Assembly (NCBI GenBank): GCA_012960535.1
Contig: DUBB01000042.1
Coordinates: forward strand, 14,735 to 78,734
DNA from: Gammaproteobacteria bacterium
GTDB taxonomy: Bacteria > Pseudomonadota > Gammaproteobacteria > Pseudomonadales > Azotimanducaceae
Direction: 5' to 3'
Length of the DNA stretch: 64,000 nucleotides
Positions within the stretch are counted from its first letter, which is position 1. Every line of letters begins with the position of its first letter. The position numbers were made by a program, and so were the translations under genes. The notes below the pieces were generated by a model, which searched no databases, was not told the DNA's origin, and saw only the letters and a list, made by a program, of their open reading frames with translations. Below are positions 9,545 through 19,059 of the stretch, piece by piece.

Positions 9545-9564
9545 TTGTGGCCACCTCCGGCTAT

Positions 9565-9590
9565 AACGTAAAGCTTGAACGTAAAGCTTG
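9565..9590. repeat. 13-bp perfect tandem duplication
   Basis: AACGTAAAGCTTG occurs twice in direct succession (9565-9577, 9578-9590) just upstream of the acyl-CoA dehydrogenase start. Possibly replication slippage. Confidence 0.75.
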
Positions 9591-9691
9591 GCTTCACATT
9601 CTTGATTCGTACTGAGTGTGCTATGTGTATTGATCTAACAATATTTTCAGCAACACCTGTTTAATGCATCTTTCTGTTGGCACTGTCTATT

Positions 9692-9721
9692 CATGAATCT
9701 TTCCATGAGTCTTTCCATGAG
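9692..9721. repeat. 12-bp tandem duplication with partial third copy
   Basis: CATGAATCTTTC is followed by CATGAGTCTTTC and a partial CATGAG, in the same intergenic gap (9545-9804) as the 13-bp duplication. Otherwise no gene or clear promoter is visible in this gap. Confidence 0.65.
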
Positions 9722-9804
9722 CAGGTAAAGTTTAACGTTGCCTCTAGGCTAACAACTACCGTTATGACCGCGGCTTATGGTTCTATATCGGAGCCACTGA
9801 TTCG

Positions 9805-10767
9805 CTAACCACCGATAAATTTCATTACTGTTGTTTCCCCTTGAAAAGACAGCTGTTTGTCGCCCAATGCACTCAATAGCAGCCCTTGTAGTTTAGGCAG
9901 AACCAGATAACGTGGCATTTCAAGCAGTTCGCCCAGAGGTTGCCTGCGGGCACTGGACAGGCAGCCATACAAGTATCCATCAGAGGATATCCGCAATCTT
10001 GTACAGGCAGTGCAGAAGGGCTCACTTTCATTGGCAATAACCCCAAAATAACCCTTACCTGGAATGTGGAAACGTACAGCTGTTGAATCAAAAGGCGCAT
10101 CAGCACGTTGAAAACTGTGGACCTTGGCAATTTCATCCAGGATTGCCTGCATCGACAGGAATTCCTGCTGGAAAGACGGACCATGCAGCAAGTGGCCCAT
10201 GCGCATTAACTCAATGAACCTGAGTTCGATACCCCGCTGTAGCGAATATTCGAGCAAGCGTTGCACGTCCGATAAATTCTGATTCCTCATGGGAACCATA
10301 TTGATTTTGATCTTAATACCCAGTTCAAGCATTTTGTCGATGCCGGCAAGCACAATATCAAGATCACCGCCACGTGCAATCTGCTTGAATTTAAGCGGAT
10401 TCAAGGTGTCCAGACTGATATTAATTCGCTTTATGCCAGATTCTTTAAGGACAGCTGCTTTCTGCAGCAGCAATTGCCCATTGGTCGTCAGGCTGATATC
10501 TCTAAGCGGAAACTTAGAAACACCCAGTAAAAATTCATCAAATTTAGGCGTCACCAGCGGGTCTCCACCGGTAATTCTAAGTTTTTCTATACCGGCAGCT
10601 TCCTGAATATAACCAACCAGTTTCAGCAGTTCACGAGCAGATAGCTCATTTCGAGCGGGCATCAGCCGTTTACCATCCGGTACACAATAAGTGCACGCAT
10701 AATTACACGCTGCCGTTAAGCTGACACGGAGATTCTTAAAACTCCGCCCTAAATTATCTACAATCAT
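9805..10767 (-). CDS. moaA: GTP 3',8-cyclase (molybdenum cofactor biosynthesis)
   Basis: 320 residues. Radical-SAM cluster C21-x3-C25-x2-C28 (CNYACTYC), the GGDPLVTP SAM-binding turn, and a second [4Fe-4S] site near the C terminus (FCTACTRLRISSDGYLYGC) are all present. The chain ends in the conserved Gly-Gly tail needed for MoaA activity. It converts GTP to 3',8-cyclo-GTP, first step of Moco synthesis. No other moa/moe gene is adjacent; the Moco-dependent enzyme at 27.4-31 kb in this window is a possible client. Confidence 0.92.
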   Translation of the reverse strand: MIVDNLGRSFKNLRVSLTAACNYACTYCVPDGKRLMPARNELSARELLKLVGYIQEAAGIEKLRITGGDPLVTPKFDEFLLGVSKFPLRDISLTTNGQLLLQKAAVLKESGIKRINISLDTLNPLKFKQIARGGDLDIVLAGIDKMLELGIKIKINMVPMRNQNLSDVQRLLEYSLQRGIELRFIELMRMGHLLHGPSFQQEFLSMQAILDEIAKVHSFQRADAPFDSTAVRFHIPGKGYFGVIANESEPFCTACTRLRISSDGYLYGCLSSARRQPLGELLEMPRYLVLPKLQGLLLSALGDKQLSFQGETTVMKFIGG

Positions 10768-10888
10768 TAAATTCCCTCGGTAAAATTATGGCACGTTAAT
10801 TAAGCAGAGAGAAGATGGCTCAGAACCGTTATTATACTAACGACCTTAAATATCCTATTAATTGCCAGAAAAGGTTGGTGTCTGCGAT

Positions 10889-11716
10889 ATGAAATGGCTA
10901 TATAACTCCATAGTTGCTTTCCTGAACGTGGAACCTGCTGGTAGAAACACCCCGTTAAGTGATCTGAATCAAATAGCACAGACACTCAGACCGGGTGATA
11001 TCATCCTGGTTGAGGGGCTCTCAAGAGTCAGCAATGTGATCCGTTGGATTACCCATTCGCCATGGACTCATGCTGCCCTCTATATCGGTACGCCCAATGA
11101 TATCCTCGATGCGCATCTTCGACTTACCGTTTCCCATTACTTCAAAGGAGATGGCAGCGAACCTCTATTGGTTGAAAGCCGACTGGGTCAGGGCACCGTG
11201 GTCCAGCCGCTCAGCTTCTACCAGGGCGCTCATCTGAGAATAGCCAGACCCATGGGACTGAGCGAGGGCGATGCCCACACCATCGTCGCCTACAGCATAA
11301 GCCGACTGGGTGTGCCTTATGATGTCAGGCAGATCCTGGATCTATTTCGTTTCCTCCTGCCGTGGTTTGTGTTACCCAGGCGTTGGCGGTCCTCCCTGTT
11401 TAAGTTCAAGTCCGGTCAATCGACTCGGACGGTATGTTCAACGATGGTGGCAGAGGCTTTTGCTGAGGTCAATTTCCCCATCCTGCCACTGGTAAAAGAA
11501 ATAGCGGATGGCTCCATTCGCTTTTATCGGCGCAATCCAAGACTCTGCACACCCAGTGATTTTGACTATTCTCCCTATTTCAGAATCATTAAATACCCGC
11601 TACTAGGCGATACCAGCAAGGGAAAGTACAAATTACTGCCCTGGCACAATGCTGACGAACTCAGCCAAAAGCAAAGAGGTATCTATATTGACAGCAACCT
11701 CCGGACGATAAAATAA
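10889..11716 (+). CDS. Permuted papain-like hydrolase, YiiX/YaeF-like
   Basis: 275 residues from the ATG at 10889 (an in-frame TTG nine codons earlier is a poorer start). The permuted NlpC/P60 order is visible: first a histidine block, THAALYIG (H61), after RPGDIILVEG; then the catalytic cysteine far downstream in TRTVCSTMVAEAF (C183). LGVPYDVRQIL lies between, as in YiiX/YebB-type enzymes. No signal peptide is evident. These enzymes are predicted amidases or thioesterases acting on lipid- or peptide-linked substrates; the real substrate is unknown. Divergent from moaA. Confidence 0.72.
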   Translation: MKWLYNSIVAFLNVEPAGRNTPLSDLNQIAQTLRPGDIILVEGLSRVSNVIRWITHSPWTHAALYIGTPNDILDAHLRLTVSHYFKGDGSEPLLVESRLGQGTVVQPLSFYQGAHLRIARPMGLSEGDAHTIVAYSISRLGVPYDVRQILDLFRFLLPWFVLPRRWRSSLFKFKSGQSTRTVCSTMVAEAFAEVNFPILPLVKEIADGSIRFYRRNPRLCTPSDFDYSPYFRIIKYPLLGDTSKGKYKLLPWHNADELSQKQRGIYIDSNLRTIK

Positions 11717-11750
11717 TGGCTACCGGATTCGCGCCGGCGATGCCTGTTTC

Positions 11751-13121
11751 TCATGCCAGAACTGCTTTGAGTCTGCTGACAAAACCACTGCTCCAGAATA
11801 CCGCGTTAGACCCTTTCACTAATACCGTATCACCCGGTCGCAGCCAATTTGCCAGCCGTTCAATATCAATGGCCTGGGCTTGCTGATAGTGGTCCTGACC
11901 GATATCAGTCTGGCAATCCCTGAACTGATTGCCAACAGTAATCACCCTGTCAAAACCCTGGCATGCATTAAGCGTGGTTTGATGCGAGAGTACCGATTGC
12001 TCCCCTAACTCAAGCATCTCGCCCAGAATTGCAATTCGTCGGCCACCGTTTTGAGATTCAAGGCCGGAAATTGCCTGCAATATACTGGTTAGATTGGCAT
12101 TATAACTATCATCGATAACATTCACTCCAGCGATTATTTCGCTGTTACCTCGCCCCTGGGGAACGCTTATTTGGGACAGGGTTTCGGCCGCCTGATCAAG
12201 ATCTCCACCTGCCTGGCTTACCGCAGCAAGGCACGCTGATGCTGTTAAAGCCCAGTGGCGACCAGTGACGGGCAGATCCACTGCAACTCGCCTGCCCAAC
12301 ACCTGTATGATCAAGTGGCAGCGCTGATCTGGCAGATGCTCAATCGAATTTATCTTAACCTGCGCCCTGTCGCCAAAACCGAAGCCGATTGACTCAACAC
12401 CAGCAGGGGCAGCAAGATCCTCATGCAGAATCAGTAAACCGTCAGCCTGAAGGCCATCTGCGATAGATAACTTCTCTTCGCTGAGCTGCTGCAAGGACTG
12501 AAAGTGACCAATATGTACGGGCAATACATTAACAACAACAGCAATATCAGGTTTAACCAGCTTCACCAGCGGACCGATCTCGCCGGGATGATTAGAGCCA
12601 ATCTCGAACACGCCGCGCTGGCTATCAGCCGGCATTCGAGCCAGAGATAACGGCACGCCTAGATGGTTGTTGTAACTGTCAACCGATGCATGTGTCTGAA
12701 ACTGGTCCGATAACACAGCCTCGAGCCAGGCACGCAACGTGGTTTTACCACTGCTGCCGGTAATAGCCACCACCAAACTGTCCTTCGAAATTCGATTTCT
12801 GGCATACCCAGCCAGTTGCCACAAGGCCTGAAAAGTATCTTGCACCATTATCATTGGCAGATTAGCAGCAATCCTCTTGGAAACTAGCGCAGCACCACCA
12901 CCCTGCTCGATAACATCTGCTAGAAAATCATGGCCGTCACGACCGCCACCAGATCCACTATAAGGGGGTGGTAGTTGGTTACTGATAGGAACAAAAAGAT
13001 CGCCCTGCTGCAGGGTTCTCGAATCAATACTGATACCGGTCAGGTTCGGGCCATGCGTGGATTCATCGCCGCCAACGGCCTTTAATACTTCCTGCCAGTG
13101 CCACAAATTCGAATCAGTCAT
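11751..13121 (-). CDS. murF: UDP-N-acetylmuramoyl-tripeptide--D-alanyl-D-alanine ligase
   Basis: 456 residues. The Mur ligase ATP loop is ITGSSGKTTLRAWL, followed by GVPLSLARMP and EIGSNHPGEI, all typical of MurF, then a C-terminal domain with the NVIDDSYNANLTSILQAI block and GEMLELGEQS. Adds D-Ala-D-Ala to UDP-MurNAc-tripeptide in the cytoplasm, last step of the soluble peptidoglycan precursor. The gene stands alone, outside the usual dcw cluster. Confidence 0.93.
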   Translation of the reverse strand: MTDSNLWHWQEVLKAVGGDESTHGPNLTGISIDSRTLQQGDLFVPISNQLPPPYSGSGGGRDGHDFLADVIEQGGGAALVSKRIAANLPMIMVQDTFQALWQLAGYARNRISKDSLVVAITGSSGKTTLRAWLEAVLSDQFQTHASVDSYNNHLGVPLSLARMPADSQRGVFEIGSNHPGEIGPLVKLVKPDIAVVVNVLPVHIGHFQSLQQLSEEKLSIADGLQADGLLILHEDLAAPAGVESIGFGFGDRAQVKINSIEHLPDQRCHLIIQVLGRRVAVDLPVTGRHWALTASACLAAVSQAGGDLDQAAETLSQISVPQGRGNSEIIAGVNVIDDSYNANLTSILQAISGLESQNGGRRIAILGEMLELGEQSVLSHQTTLNACQGFDRVITVGNQFRDCQTDIGQDHYQQAQAIDIERLANWLRPGDTVLVKGSNAVFWSSGFVSRLKAVLA

Positions 13122-13243
13122 GTATCATGTTCTTCAACGCTAACTATATAGTTTGATCTTACCATCCCTGACCTATGATCAATAAAAGCTGAATAGGTTT
13201 TGCCCACTTCCCCTACTCTGTTCAGGCAGGACAATAGACACAG

Positions 13244-13876
13244 ATGATTAATTCCGCAGTGGTTAAACTAATTATATTCGACTGCGATGGCGTCTTAGTG
13301 AATACGGAAACACTGGCCAACCACATACTTTATGAAAAGCTCGCAGGTAAGGGGATGCCAGTTTCTGAAAAGGAAATGACCCAGCTTTTTCTGGGCTTGA
13401 GTTTCACAGATATACAACATCTGGTGACGCTACATTTCAATATAACGCCAGGAGCGGACTTCTGGATGGCAGTCCAGCAGGATACCTATACGGCGTTCAG
13501 ATCACATCTTAAACCCGATCCAGAAACCTTCGCCCTGCTCAACGCGTTAAGCCTGCCCTATTGCGTTGCATCCAGCGGCAGCCATGAAAAGATGATGCTC
13601 TCGCTCGGTCTGACCGGCCTGCTACCGCTCTTCGAAAGCAACCTATTCAGCGCAACACAAGTAGCCAATGGCAAACCTGCGCCGGATCTGTTCCTTCTGG
13701 CTGCCGATCATTCCGCGGTAAAGCCCGAACACTGCCTGGTCATTGAGGATTCGCTGACCGGATGTAAAGCCGCACAGGCTGCAGGTATGCAGTTACTGGC
13801 ATTCAACAGGGCAGCATCAGCAACCTTCCCCAACGTCATCTGCGATCTTCAGTCATTACTCGGTATTCTGAATTGA
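13244..13876 (+). CDS. HAD-IA phosphatase (phosphoglucomutase/YieH-like)
   Basis: 210 residues. Motif I FDCDGVLVNTE (D13, D15), an alpha-helical C1 cap, motif II in VASSGSHEKM, motif III lysine in GKPAPDLF, and motif IV VIEDSLTGCKAAQAAG. The sequence is closest in style to beta-phosphoglucomutase-like phosphatases and E. coli YieH (6-phosphogluconate phosphatase). It is convergent with the LLM oxidoreductase, 3 bp apart. Substrate not determined. Confidence 0.8.
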   Translation: MINSAVVKLIIFDCDGVLVNTETLANHILYEKLAGKGMPVSEKEMTQLFLGLSFTDIQHLVTLHFNITPGADFWMAVQQDTYTAFRSHLKPDPETFALLNALSLPYCVASSGSHEKMMLSLGLTGLLPLFESNLFSATQVANGKPAPDLFLLAADHSAVKPEHCLVIEDSLTGCKAAQAAGMQLLAFNRAASATFPNVICDLQSLLGILN

Positions 13877-13879
13877 CGA

Positions 13880-14740
13880 TCAGCTGACCGACTCCATATA
13901 AGACTCAATTCTCTCGAGATGCCCATCAACCCCAGTCTCTGCTGCATTATGGGTTGCTATGGCCATATGAGTGGCACCAATGGCCTGCCAGCGCTGATAA
14001 TGAGTCAACCATTTCTCTGGTGTGGCGCCGGCAAACTGAGCCTGTGCCTGGATACCAAAATCGCCCCAGTCTTTACCCTCCTTGGTCCACAATTCTTGTA
14101 GATAACTGACCGCATCCTGGGCAGCCTGGTTAGGGCCCATCAATGGCATCCAGCCATCGCCCATCCTGGCACAGCGCTCCAATACCCTGGGAGCCCCGCC
14201 GCCAAACCAGATCGGGATCGACCTGCCGGGTCTGGGGTTAATGCTGGCCATGGTGACCTGATGAAATTCCCCTGAGAAGCTCAAAGAATCACTGCTCCAG
14301 AGTTTTCGCAACAGTTCGACCTGCTCTTCCTGCCTTCTTCCCCTGGCCTTAAACGGGACGTTGAGGGCTTCATACTCAACCGCATTCCAGCCAGTACCCA
14401 CACCCAGGCGTAACCGATGATCAGACAATAATGCGATCTGAGCGGCTTGCTTTGCCACTAACGCAGTCTGCCTCTGTGGCAGTATCAGAACAGTGGTGAC
14501 CAGTTCAATTTTTTCTGTAATCCCGGCAATATAACTGAGCGTTGTCATCGGCTCATGAAATTCAGTATCTTTATCGTACACGCCTCGCCAGCCACCGGGT
14601 CGACCTGGATCAGCGCCCAGCACATGATCGTAAATCAACAGGTGATCTGCACCCAGGGCCTCAACGCCCTGGGCGTAGGCTTTCATGGCTCCGGCATCGG
14701 AGCCGATCTCGTTGTGGGGCAGTACGACACCGATTTTCAT
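13880..14740 (-). CDS. LLM-class flavin/F420-type oxidoreductase
   Basis: 286 residues, a luciferase-like (beta/alpha)8 monooxygenase. Typical segments: MKIGVVLPHNEIG, HLLIYDHVLG, ATLSYIAGIT-type strand (TTLSYIAGITEKIEL), LRLGVGTGWNAVEYEAL, and PIWFGGGAPRVLERCARMGDGWMP. Members of this actinobacterial-style group use F420H2, while proteobacterial ones mostly use FMNH2; cofactor and substrate are not readable here. Single gene unit. Confidence 0.8.
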   Translation of the reverse strand: MKIGVVLPHNEIGSDAGAMKAYAQGVEALGADHLLIYDHVLGADPGRPGGWRGVYDKDTEFHEPMTTLSYIAGITEKIELVTTVLILPQRQTALVAKQAAQIALLSDHRLRLGVGTGWNAVEYEALNVPFKARGRRQEEQVELLRKLWSSDSLSFSGEFHQVTMASINPRPGRSIPIWFGGGAPRVLERCARMGDGWMPLMGPNQAAQDAVSYLQELWTKEGKDWGDFGIQAQAQFAGATPEKWLTHYQRWQAIGATHMAIATHNAAETGVDGHLERIESYMESVS

Positions 14741-14797
14741 TGGCTTTCCTCAGTCTTATTAACTATTTCAATTCAGGTTGCACGAATAGCCTGCTGT

Positions 14798-17197
14798 TCA
14801 ACCCTGCATTTCGCTGGATGGCACGGCCATACTGCCATCCCGTTCTACTTTAGACCAGAACCTTGACATTGATGACCGCAAAGCAGACGGCGTGCTGACG
14901 ACATCAACTGGCCAGTGCTCAGGCATAAGCTGCCGATACCTGGGTTCGGTAAATCGCGGATCTACCAGGCAAATCAAACCTTTATCGCGTTCACCTCGAA
15001 TAACTCTACCCGCCGTCTGCAAAATACGATTCATACCCGGAAGCTGGTAAGCCATTTCAAAGCCAGCGCCTCCTTCCTGGTAGTAATCTTTGATAAAATC
15101 CCTCTCAGAATTTATCTGAGGAAGTCCAGTACCAATAATAATCGCGCCAATTAGCCGATTCCCTACCAGATCTATACCTTCGGAGAAACGGCCACCGATA
15201 ACTGCAAACCCGGTTACCTGCCCTGTTTCACTGAATCGAGCAAGGAATTGCTGGCTATCATGATCGTCCATCAGGTTATGCTGAACAACCCTGTTTTCTT
15301 CCGGAAATTGTCTAGCGTAAGCCTCAGACACTTGCCCGAGAAACTGCAGCGAGGGGAAGTAAACCAGATAGTTACCCCTGTGGGCATGGATCACCTGATG
15401 GATTAATTGCACAAGCGGTAGCAAAGCATGTCGACGTGCCCTGAAAGTCACGGGTATATAGCTCGCTATCAGTACACCCAGATTTTCCACGGGAAATGGC
15501 GACGGCACCTGTTGCCAACTGGCTTCTTGAGTTAATCCCAGCAGCCCGGAAAAATACCTTTTTGGCGTCATGGTAGCCGAGAAACAGACCGCGCTGTTCA
15601 AGCGTTTAAAACCCTCTTGCAGGCGAGTGCCTGGATCGATACAGAATAACTTCAATGTCTTGGCTGTTTTAGTCCAATTCAATATGGCCACGTATCGTTG
15701 ATCAGCCTGTTCGTAAATCCTCAGGAATCGATGAAAATCAAAATACAGGTCCAGCGCCCCATTTTGATTCAGCACGAAATCATCCAGATGATCTTCCATG
15801 GCCTGGCAGAACAAAGTCATTTTAGCCTTAAGCGATTTGAGCTTGTCTAACGGGAAACCAACCGGCTTCTCAGTCAACTGGGGATGGCTACGCTTCAATC
15901 CCAGTAAACTGCGATTAACTGCCTGCAATCGTTTAGCCAGAACAAGGTGATCTGATTTAAGTCTATTCAGGATTTTGAGAAGCTGGTTTTTTTCAATTGA
16001 TGCAGAAAACATCTCTCGACCCCGCTCCACCAGATTGTGCGCCTCGTCGATTAAAGCTGCATAATCACCTTTCTGATCCTCAAAGAATCGTTTCAGACGG
16101 ACCGCCGGTTCAAACAGGTAATTGTAGTCGGCAATGACAACATCTGCATCTCTGGCACTATCAAGGGCCAGCTCAAAAGGGCAAACAGTATATTGCCTTG
16201 CGGTTGCTTCAACCAGCCGTTTGCTCTGATGCTCTGTTGACTTCCTCAATTCAGCCAGGGCCGGAGAAAGCCGCTGATAGTACCCGCTCGCATAGCGGCA
16301 ATACTGGGGATCACACGGCAGATCAGGGTTAAAACAGGTTCTGCTTTTACTGCTGATGGTCACACCGCGAATTTTAGCGCCATTGTTCTGCATTGCAGAT
16401 ACGGCCTGCTCAGCGCTATGTTGTCCCGCTGTCTTGGCCGTCAGGAAAAATACTTTTTCCAACGGCGTGGTTGCCATACTTTTGATAGCAGGAAACAAGG
16501 TTGCCAAGGTCTTACCAAGGCCTGTTGGCGCCTGGAGCACCAACTGTCGCTGCTGATTGATGGTTCGATAGACAGACGTTGCCAGTTCACGTTGACCCCT
16601 CCTGAATGCAGGAAAAGGAAAATCATTAACAGCGATCGACTGATTCCGGTCCTTTATCCAGCTTATCCGGGTTTGCAGCCAGTGAAGGTAAGGTGAGAGG
16701 ATGTCATCAAACAGGGTCTGTAGCACTTCAAGGCTATAAACCTGACAACTGCAGTTCTGCGATAAGTCATCCAGGTTAAAATAAGTCAGTTGCAGTTCAA
16801 TTTGTTCACAACTATTTTCCAGGCACAGTAAATACCCATATAACGCCAGTTGCCTGTTATGCTGGGCCTTGAGCAGATCGGGAATTTCCTGCACCGCCAA
16901 TCGGGTAGTCTTAATTTCTTCCACTCGCGGCAGCAGCGACTGTTGGCCGTGATCCATGGGTTGATAACCATCTGCACGGCCCCTGATCCGCAATTCATAT
17001 TGGTCCTGTTTCAGACAAAGATTGACTGATCGCTCTCTCTGGTATCCGGCTGGTCGGTTAGCCTGAACCGCCTGGTGTCCTCGAATACCTTCCATCGCCG
17101 AACTCTGACTGCTGAGACGAGCATTAATATCACCCTGCCGCTCAAAACAGGCAAGCGCAGTGACCGATACCTCAAATTGCAGTATCTGTTCAGGCAT
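14798..17197 (-). CDS. DinG/XPD-family DEAH helicase with N-terminal PD-(D/E)XK-like domain
   Basis: About 799 residues. The N-terminal 200 residues carry ELRIRGRADGY and VEEIKTTR, spaced like the acid and E-x-K of a Cas4/RecB-type nuclease. The helicase part has Walker A APTGLGKTLATLFP, the DEAH box in LIDEAHNL, and four cysteines between them (in RTCFNPDLPCDPQYC and TVCPFEL) that would hold the [4Fe-4S] cluster of XPD/DinG helicases. Motif VI is in GMNRILQTAGRVIRGERDKG. The longer frame starts at 17275; I prefer the ATG at 17197 because it gives the normal 8-bp overlap (ATGCCTGA) with the FAN1-like gene upstream. Likely partner of that nuclease in repair. Confidence 0.85.
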   Translation of the reverse strand: MPEQILQFEVSVTALACFERQGDINARLSSQSSAMEGIRGHQAVQANRPAGYQRERSVNLCLKQDQYELRIRGRADGYQPMDHGQQSLLPRVEEIKTTRLAVQEIPDLLKAQHNRQLALYGYLLCLENSCEQIELQLTYFNLDDLSQNCSCQVYSLEVLQTLFDDILSPYLHWLQTRISWIKDRNQSIAVNDFPFPAFRRGQRELATSVYRTINQQRQLVLQAPTGLGKTLATLFPAIKSMATTPLEKVFFLTAKTAGQHSAEQAVSAMQNNGAKIRGVTISSKSRTCFNPDLPCDPQYCRYASGYYQRLSPALAELRKSTEHQSKRLVEATARQYTVCPFELALDSARDADVVIADYNYLFEPAVRLKRFFEDQKGDYAALIDEAHNLVERGREMFSASIEKNQLLKILNRLKSDHLVLAKRLQAVNRSLLGLKRSHPQLTEKPVGFPLDKLKSLKAKMTLFCQAMEDHLDDFVLNQNGALDLYFDFHRFLRIYEQADQRYVAILNWTKTAKTLKLFCIDPGTRLQEGFKRLNSAVCFSATMTPKRYFSGLLGLTQEASWQQVPSPFPVENLGVLIASYIPVTFRARRHALLPLVQLIHQVIHAHRGNYLVYFPSLQFLGQVSEAYARQFPEENRVVQHNLMDDHDSQQFLARFSETGQVTGFAVIGGRFSEGIDLVGNRLIGAIIIGTGLPQINSERDFIKDYYQEGGAGFEMAYQLPGMNRILQTAGRVIRGERDKGLICLVDPRFTEPRYRQLMPEHWPVDVVSTPSALRSSMSRFWSKVERDGSMAVPSSEMQG

Positions 17198-18974
17198 GCC
17201 TGAAGCTCGCTGCGGCCCCGGATTCATCACTATCGTTTTGGTCAACAACATGCAGCACCTTGGCCGGCAGACCAATTTCCAGAAAGAACTGCTGCCATCG
17301 GCGCTGATGATCCTGAAGTCTATCTCCCGGGCCTTTTACCTCTACCAGTTCAAACTGGTTTCCATGCCAGACCAGGAGATCGGGGAAACCGGAGCAGTGA
17401 TGCCTTGGATCGTCGAGGATCCTGCCAAAAACCTGTATCAGAAGCAAAGGATCTATCGCCTCAGCAAAACGACAGTAATCGGATAATGCGATCCGGCGCC
17501 AGTTCACAAATGGATTAATTCGGCCAACTTTCTCGTCAAAGCACTGGCTGATCTGGATTTCAAGTTGGCCTTGACGAAGCAACTCCGTGAACCGCTTTTC
17601 AAAGGCAAGGCGTCTGGCTTGCCTGAACTGACCACTATAAAGATCCGCCGGGCCGCGTTGAAATGGATGAAAAAAGGCGCCCGGTACAGGGGAGAATATA
17701 ATATCCCAGCAAGCCAGGCCGAATAAGCCAGTGAACAGATGATTTTCGACAAACTGGGCTTGTTTGTTCTGGGTTCCGTACCAGTCAATCACCTGGGATT
17801 CAATACTATCTTCTTCTCGAACGGCGAAAGCGATGGTTTCAATATTAACGGCCGGTTTGACGGCAGATTTACTAGCCGGCGCTGCTGGTCGACCGGCAGG
17901 CACGCGGAAGTGATTATCAGCGGTCGCCGATGCCAGTTTAATCAATTTTTTTTCTGCAAATACAGCCTCCGCTTCCGTTTTCGGATCAGCTAGCATGGCA
18001 ACACAAAGCTGTTGCAGCGCATCCAGATCATTGATCTTCTGGTACAGTCGACCGAGTTTTTCCCTGGCCGGGGGCAATTGAGTCAAACCATAAAGACGGC
18101 GTGCCGTTGCCAGATTTTCCAGCCGTTCACAATAGCCTGCCAGTTTCAACACCAGAGAATCAAACTGGTTTGACAGGAAACCTGCAGCGGGCCTGGCTGG
18201 AAGGATATCAATAAGCGCGTCCAACTGCAGTGAATAGGTTGCCCGCTGCACGGGGCTAGCGATCGCTTCTGGCGCAGGCAATTTCCTCGGTTTTCGGGTG
18301 GCTTCCATAATTTCAGCGCCTAGTTTTCTGGCCAACCCTTTAATCATATTCAGGCACAGGGCGTCATCAATGTCACTGCGCTGGCGAAACAGCTTGGCAC
18401 TATCGATCGCATACGCCTCATAAGGCATTACCCCTATCTCATGCAATACAAATTCATTCAGGTTCTGGTTTGAATTACCAAAAAACAGGAAATTGAAACG
18501 ATCCAGGATATCCAGAAAACCCAACCGAACAAGTTTCAATCGGGGAACCTCTACATCACCTGCAACGATCAGTGACACGACCTGACTTCGATTCAATTGA
18601 CCCGGCTTGCACTGGTTTCTCGGCAACAGTTCGAGTAATTCAGTCTTATTGCGCATGGCGACCTGTACATGGGTCTGATTCAAGCCGCTTGAAATAGCGA
18701 AATCCTGCTGACAAAGGCTTTCCAGGCTTGCTTCTATTGCAGGTATTTCTGCGTAACGAATTTTATCGACTCTGAAATAAGGCCCTTTTCTTTGTAGAAG
18801 GCGTACATACAGCGCCTGCGCTGACAGGGGTAGATCAGAAAACTGGGTCAGGAATAATTTTTCCCGAGCATTGAGTAAATTATGATATCGAGCGGCCACA
18901 AAGGTGATGAGATAACGAAAATTATCCAGGTAGTAAAGCGGCGTTGTATCCGGGTCAATTGATGGCATTACCAT
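17190..18974 (-). CDS. FAN1-like VRR-NUC nuclease
   Basis: 594 residues. The C-terminal VRR-NUC domain shows HHCSGFPDLLVWHG, then FELVEVKGPGDRLQDHQRRW, giving the D...E-V-K catalytic set of PD-(D/E)XK enzymes exactly as in bacterial FAN1 (Fanconi-associated nuclease 1 homologues, known from Pseudomonas). The N-terminal and middle helical regions correspond to the SAP-like and TPR parts. These enzymes are 5' flap/structure-specific nucleases that unhook interstrand crosslinks. The helicase gene overlaps its end by 8 bp. A LexA-type box lies 13 bp upstream of the start, so SOS control is likely. Confidence 0.88.
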   Translation of the reverse strand: MVMPSIDPDTTPLYYLDNFRYLITFVAARYHNLLNAREKLFLTQFSDLPLSAQALYVRLLQRKGPYFRVDKIRYAEIPAIEASLESLCQQDFAISSGLNQTHVQVAMRNKTELLELLPRNQCKPGQLNRSQVVSLIVAGDVEVPRLKLVRLGFLDILDRFNFLFFGNSNQNLNEFVLHEIGVMPYEAYAIDSAKLFRQRSDIDDALCLNMIKGLARKLGAEIMEATRKPRKLPAPEAIASPVQRATYSLQLDALIDILPARPAAGFLSNQFDSLVLKLAGYCERLENLATARRLYGLTQLPPAREKLGRLYQKINDLDALQQLCVAMLADPKTEAEAVFAEKKLIKLASATADNHFRVPAGRPAAPASKSAVKPAVNIETIAFAVREEDSIESQVIDWYGTQNKQAQFVENHLFTGLFGLACWDIIFSPVPGAFFHPFQRGPADLYSGQFRQARRLAFEKRFTELLRQGQLEIQISQCFDEKVGRINPFVNWRRIALSDYCRFAEAIDPLLLIQVFGRILDDPRHHCSGFPDLLVWHGNQFELVEVKGPGDRLQDHQRRWQQFFLEIGLPAKVLHVVDQNDSDESGAAASFRHA

Positions 18975-18986
18975 GCTGCAATCTTA

Positions 18987-19006
18987 GCCTGTATTTTTAT
19001 ACAGTA
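18987..19006 (-). promoter_or_regulatory. LexA (SOS) box upstream of the FAN1-like gene
   Basis: GCCTGTATTTTTATACAGTA contains CTG-N10-CAG with an AT-only core, close to the E. coli LexA consensus TACTGTATATATATACAGTA. It sits 13-32 bp before the ATG of the FAN1-like gene, where bound LexA would block transcription of the nuclease-helicase pair. Confidence 0.8.
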
Positions 19007-19059
19007 AAAGTGGCTTATAAGCACCGCAACTACCCATTGAATTTCGCTCAGGTTATCAG

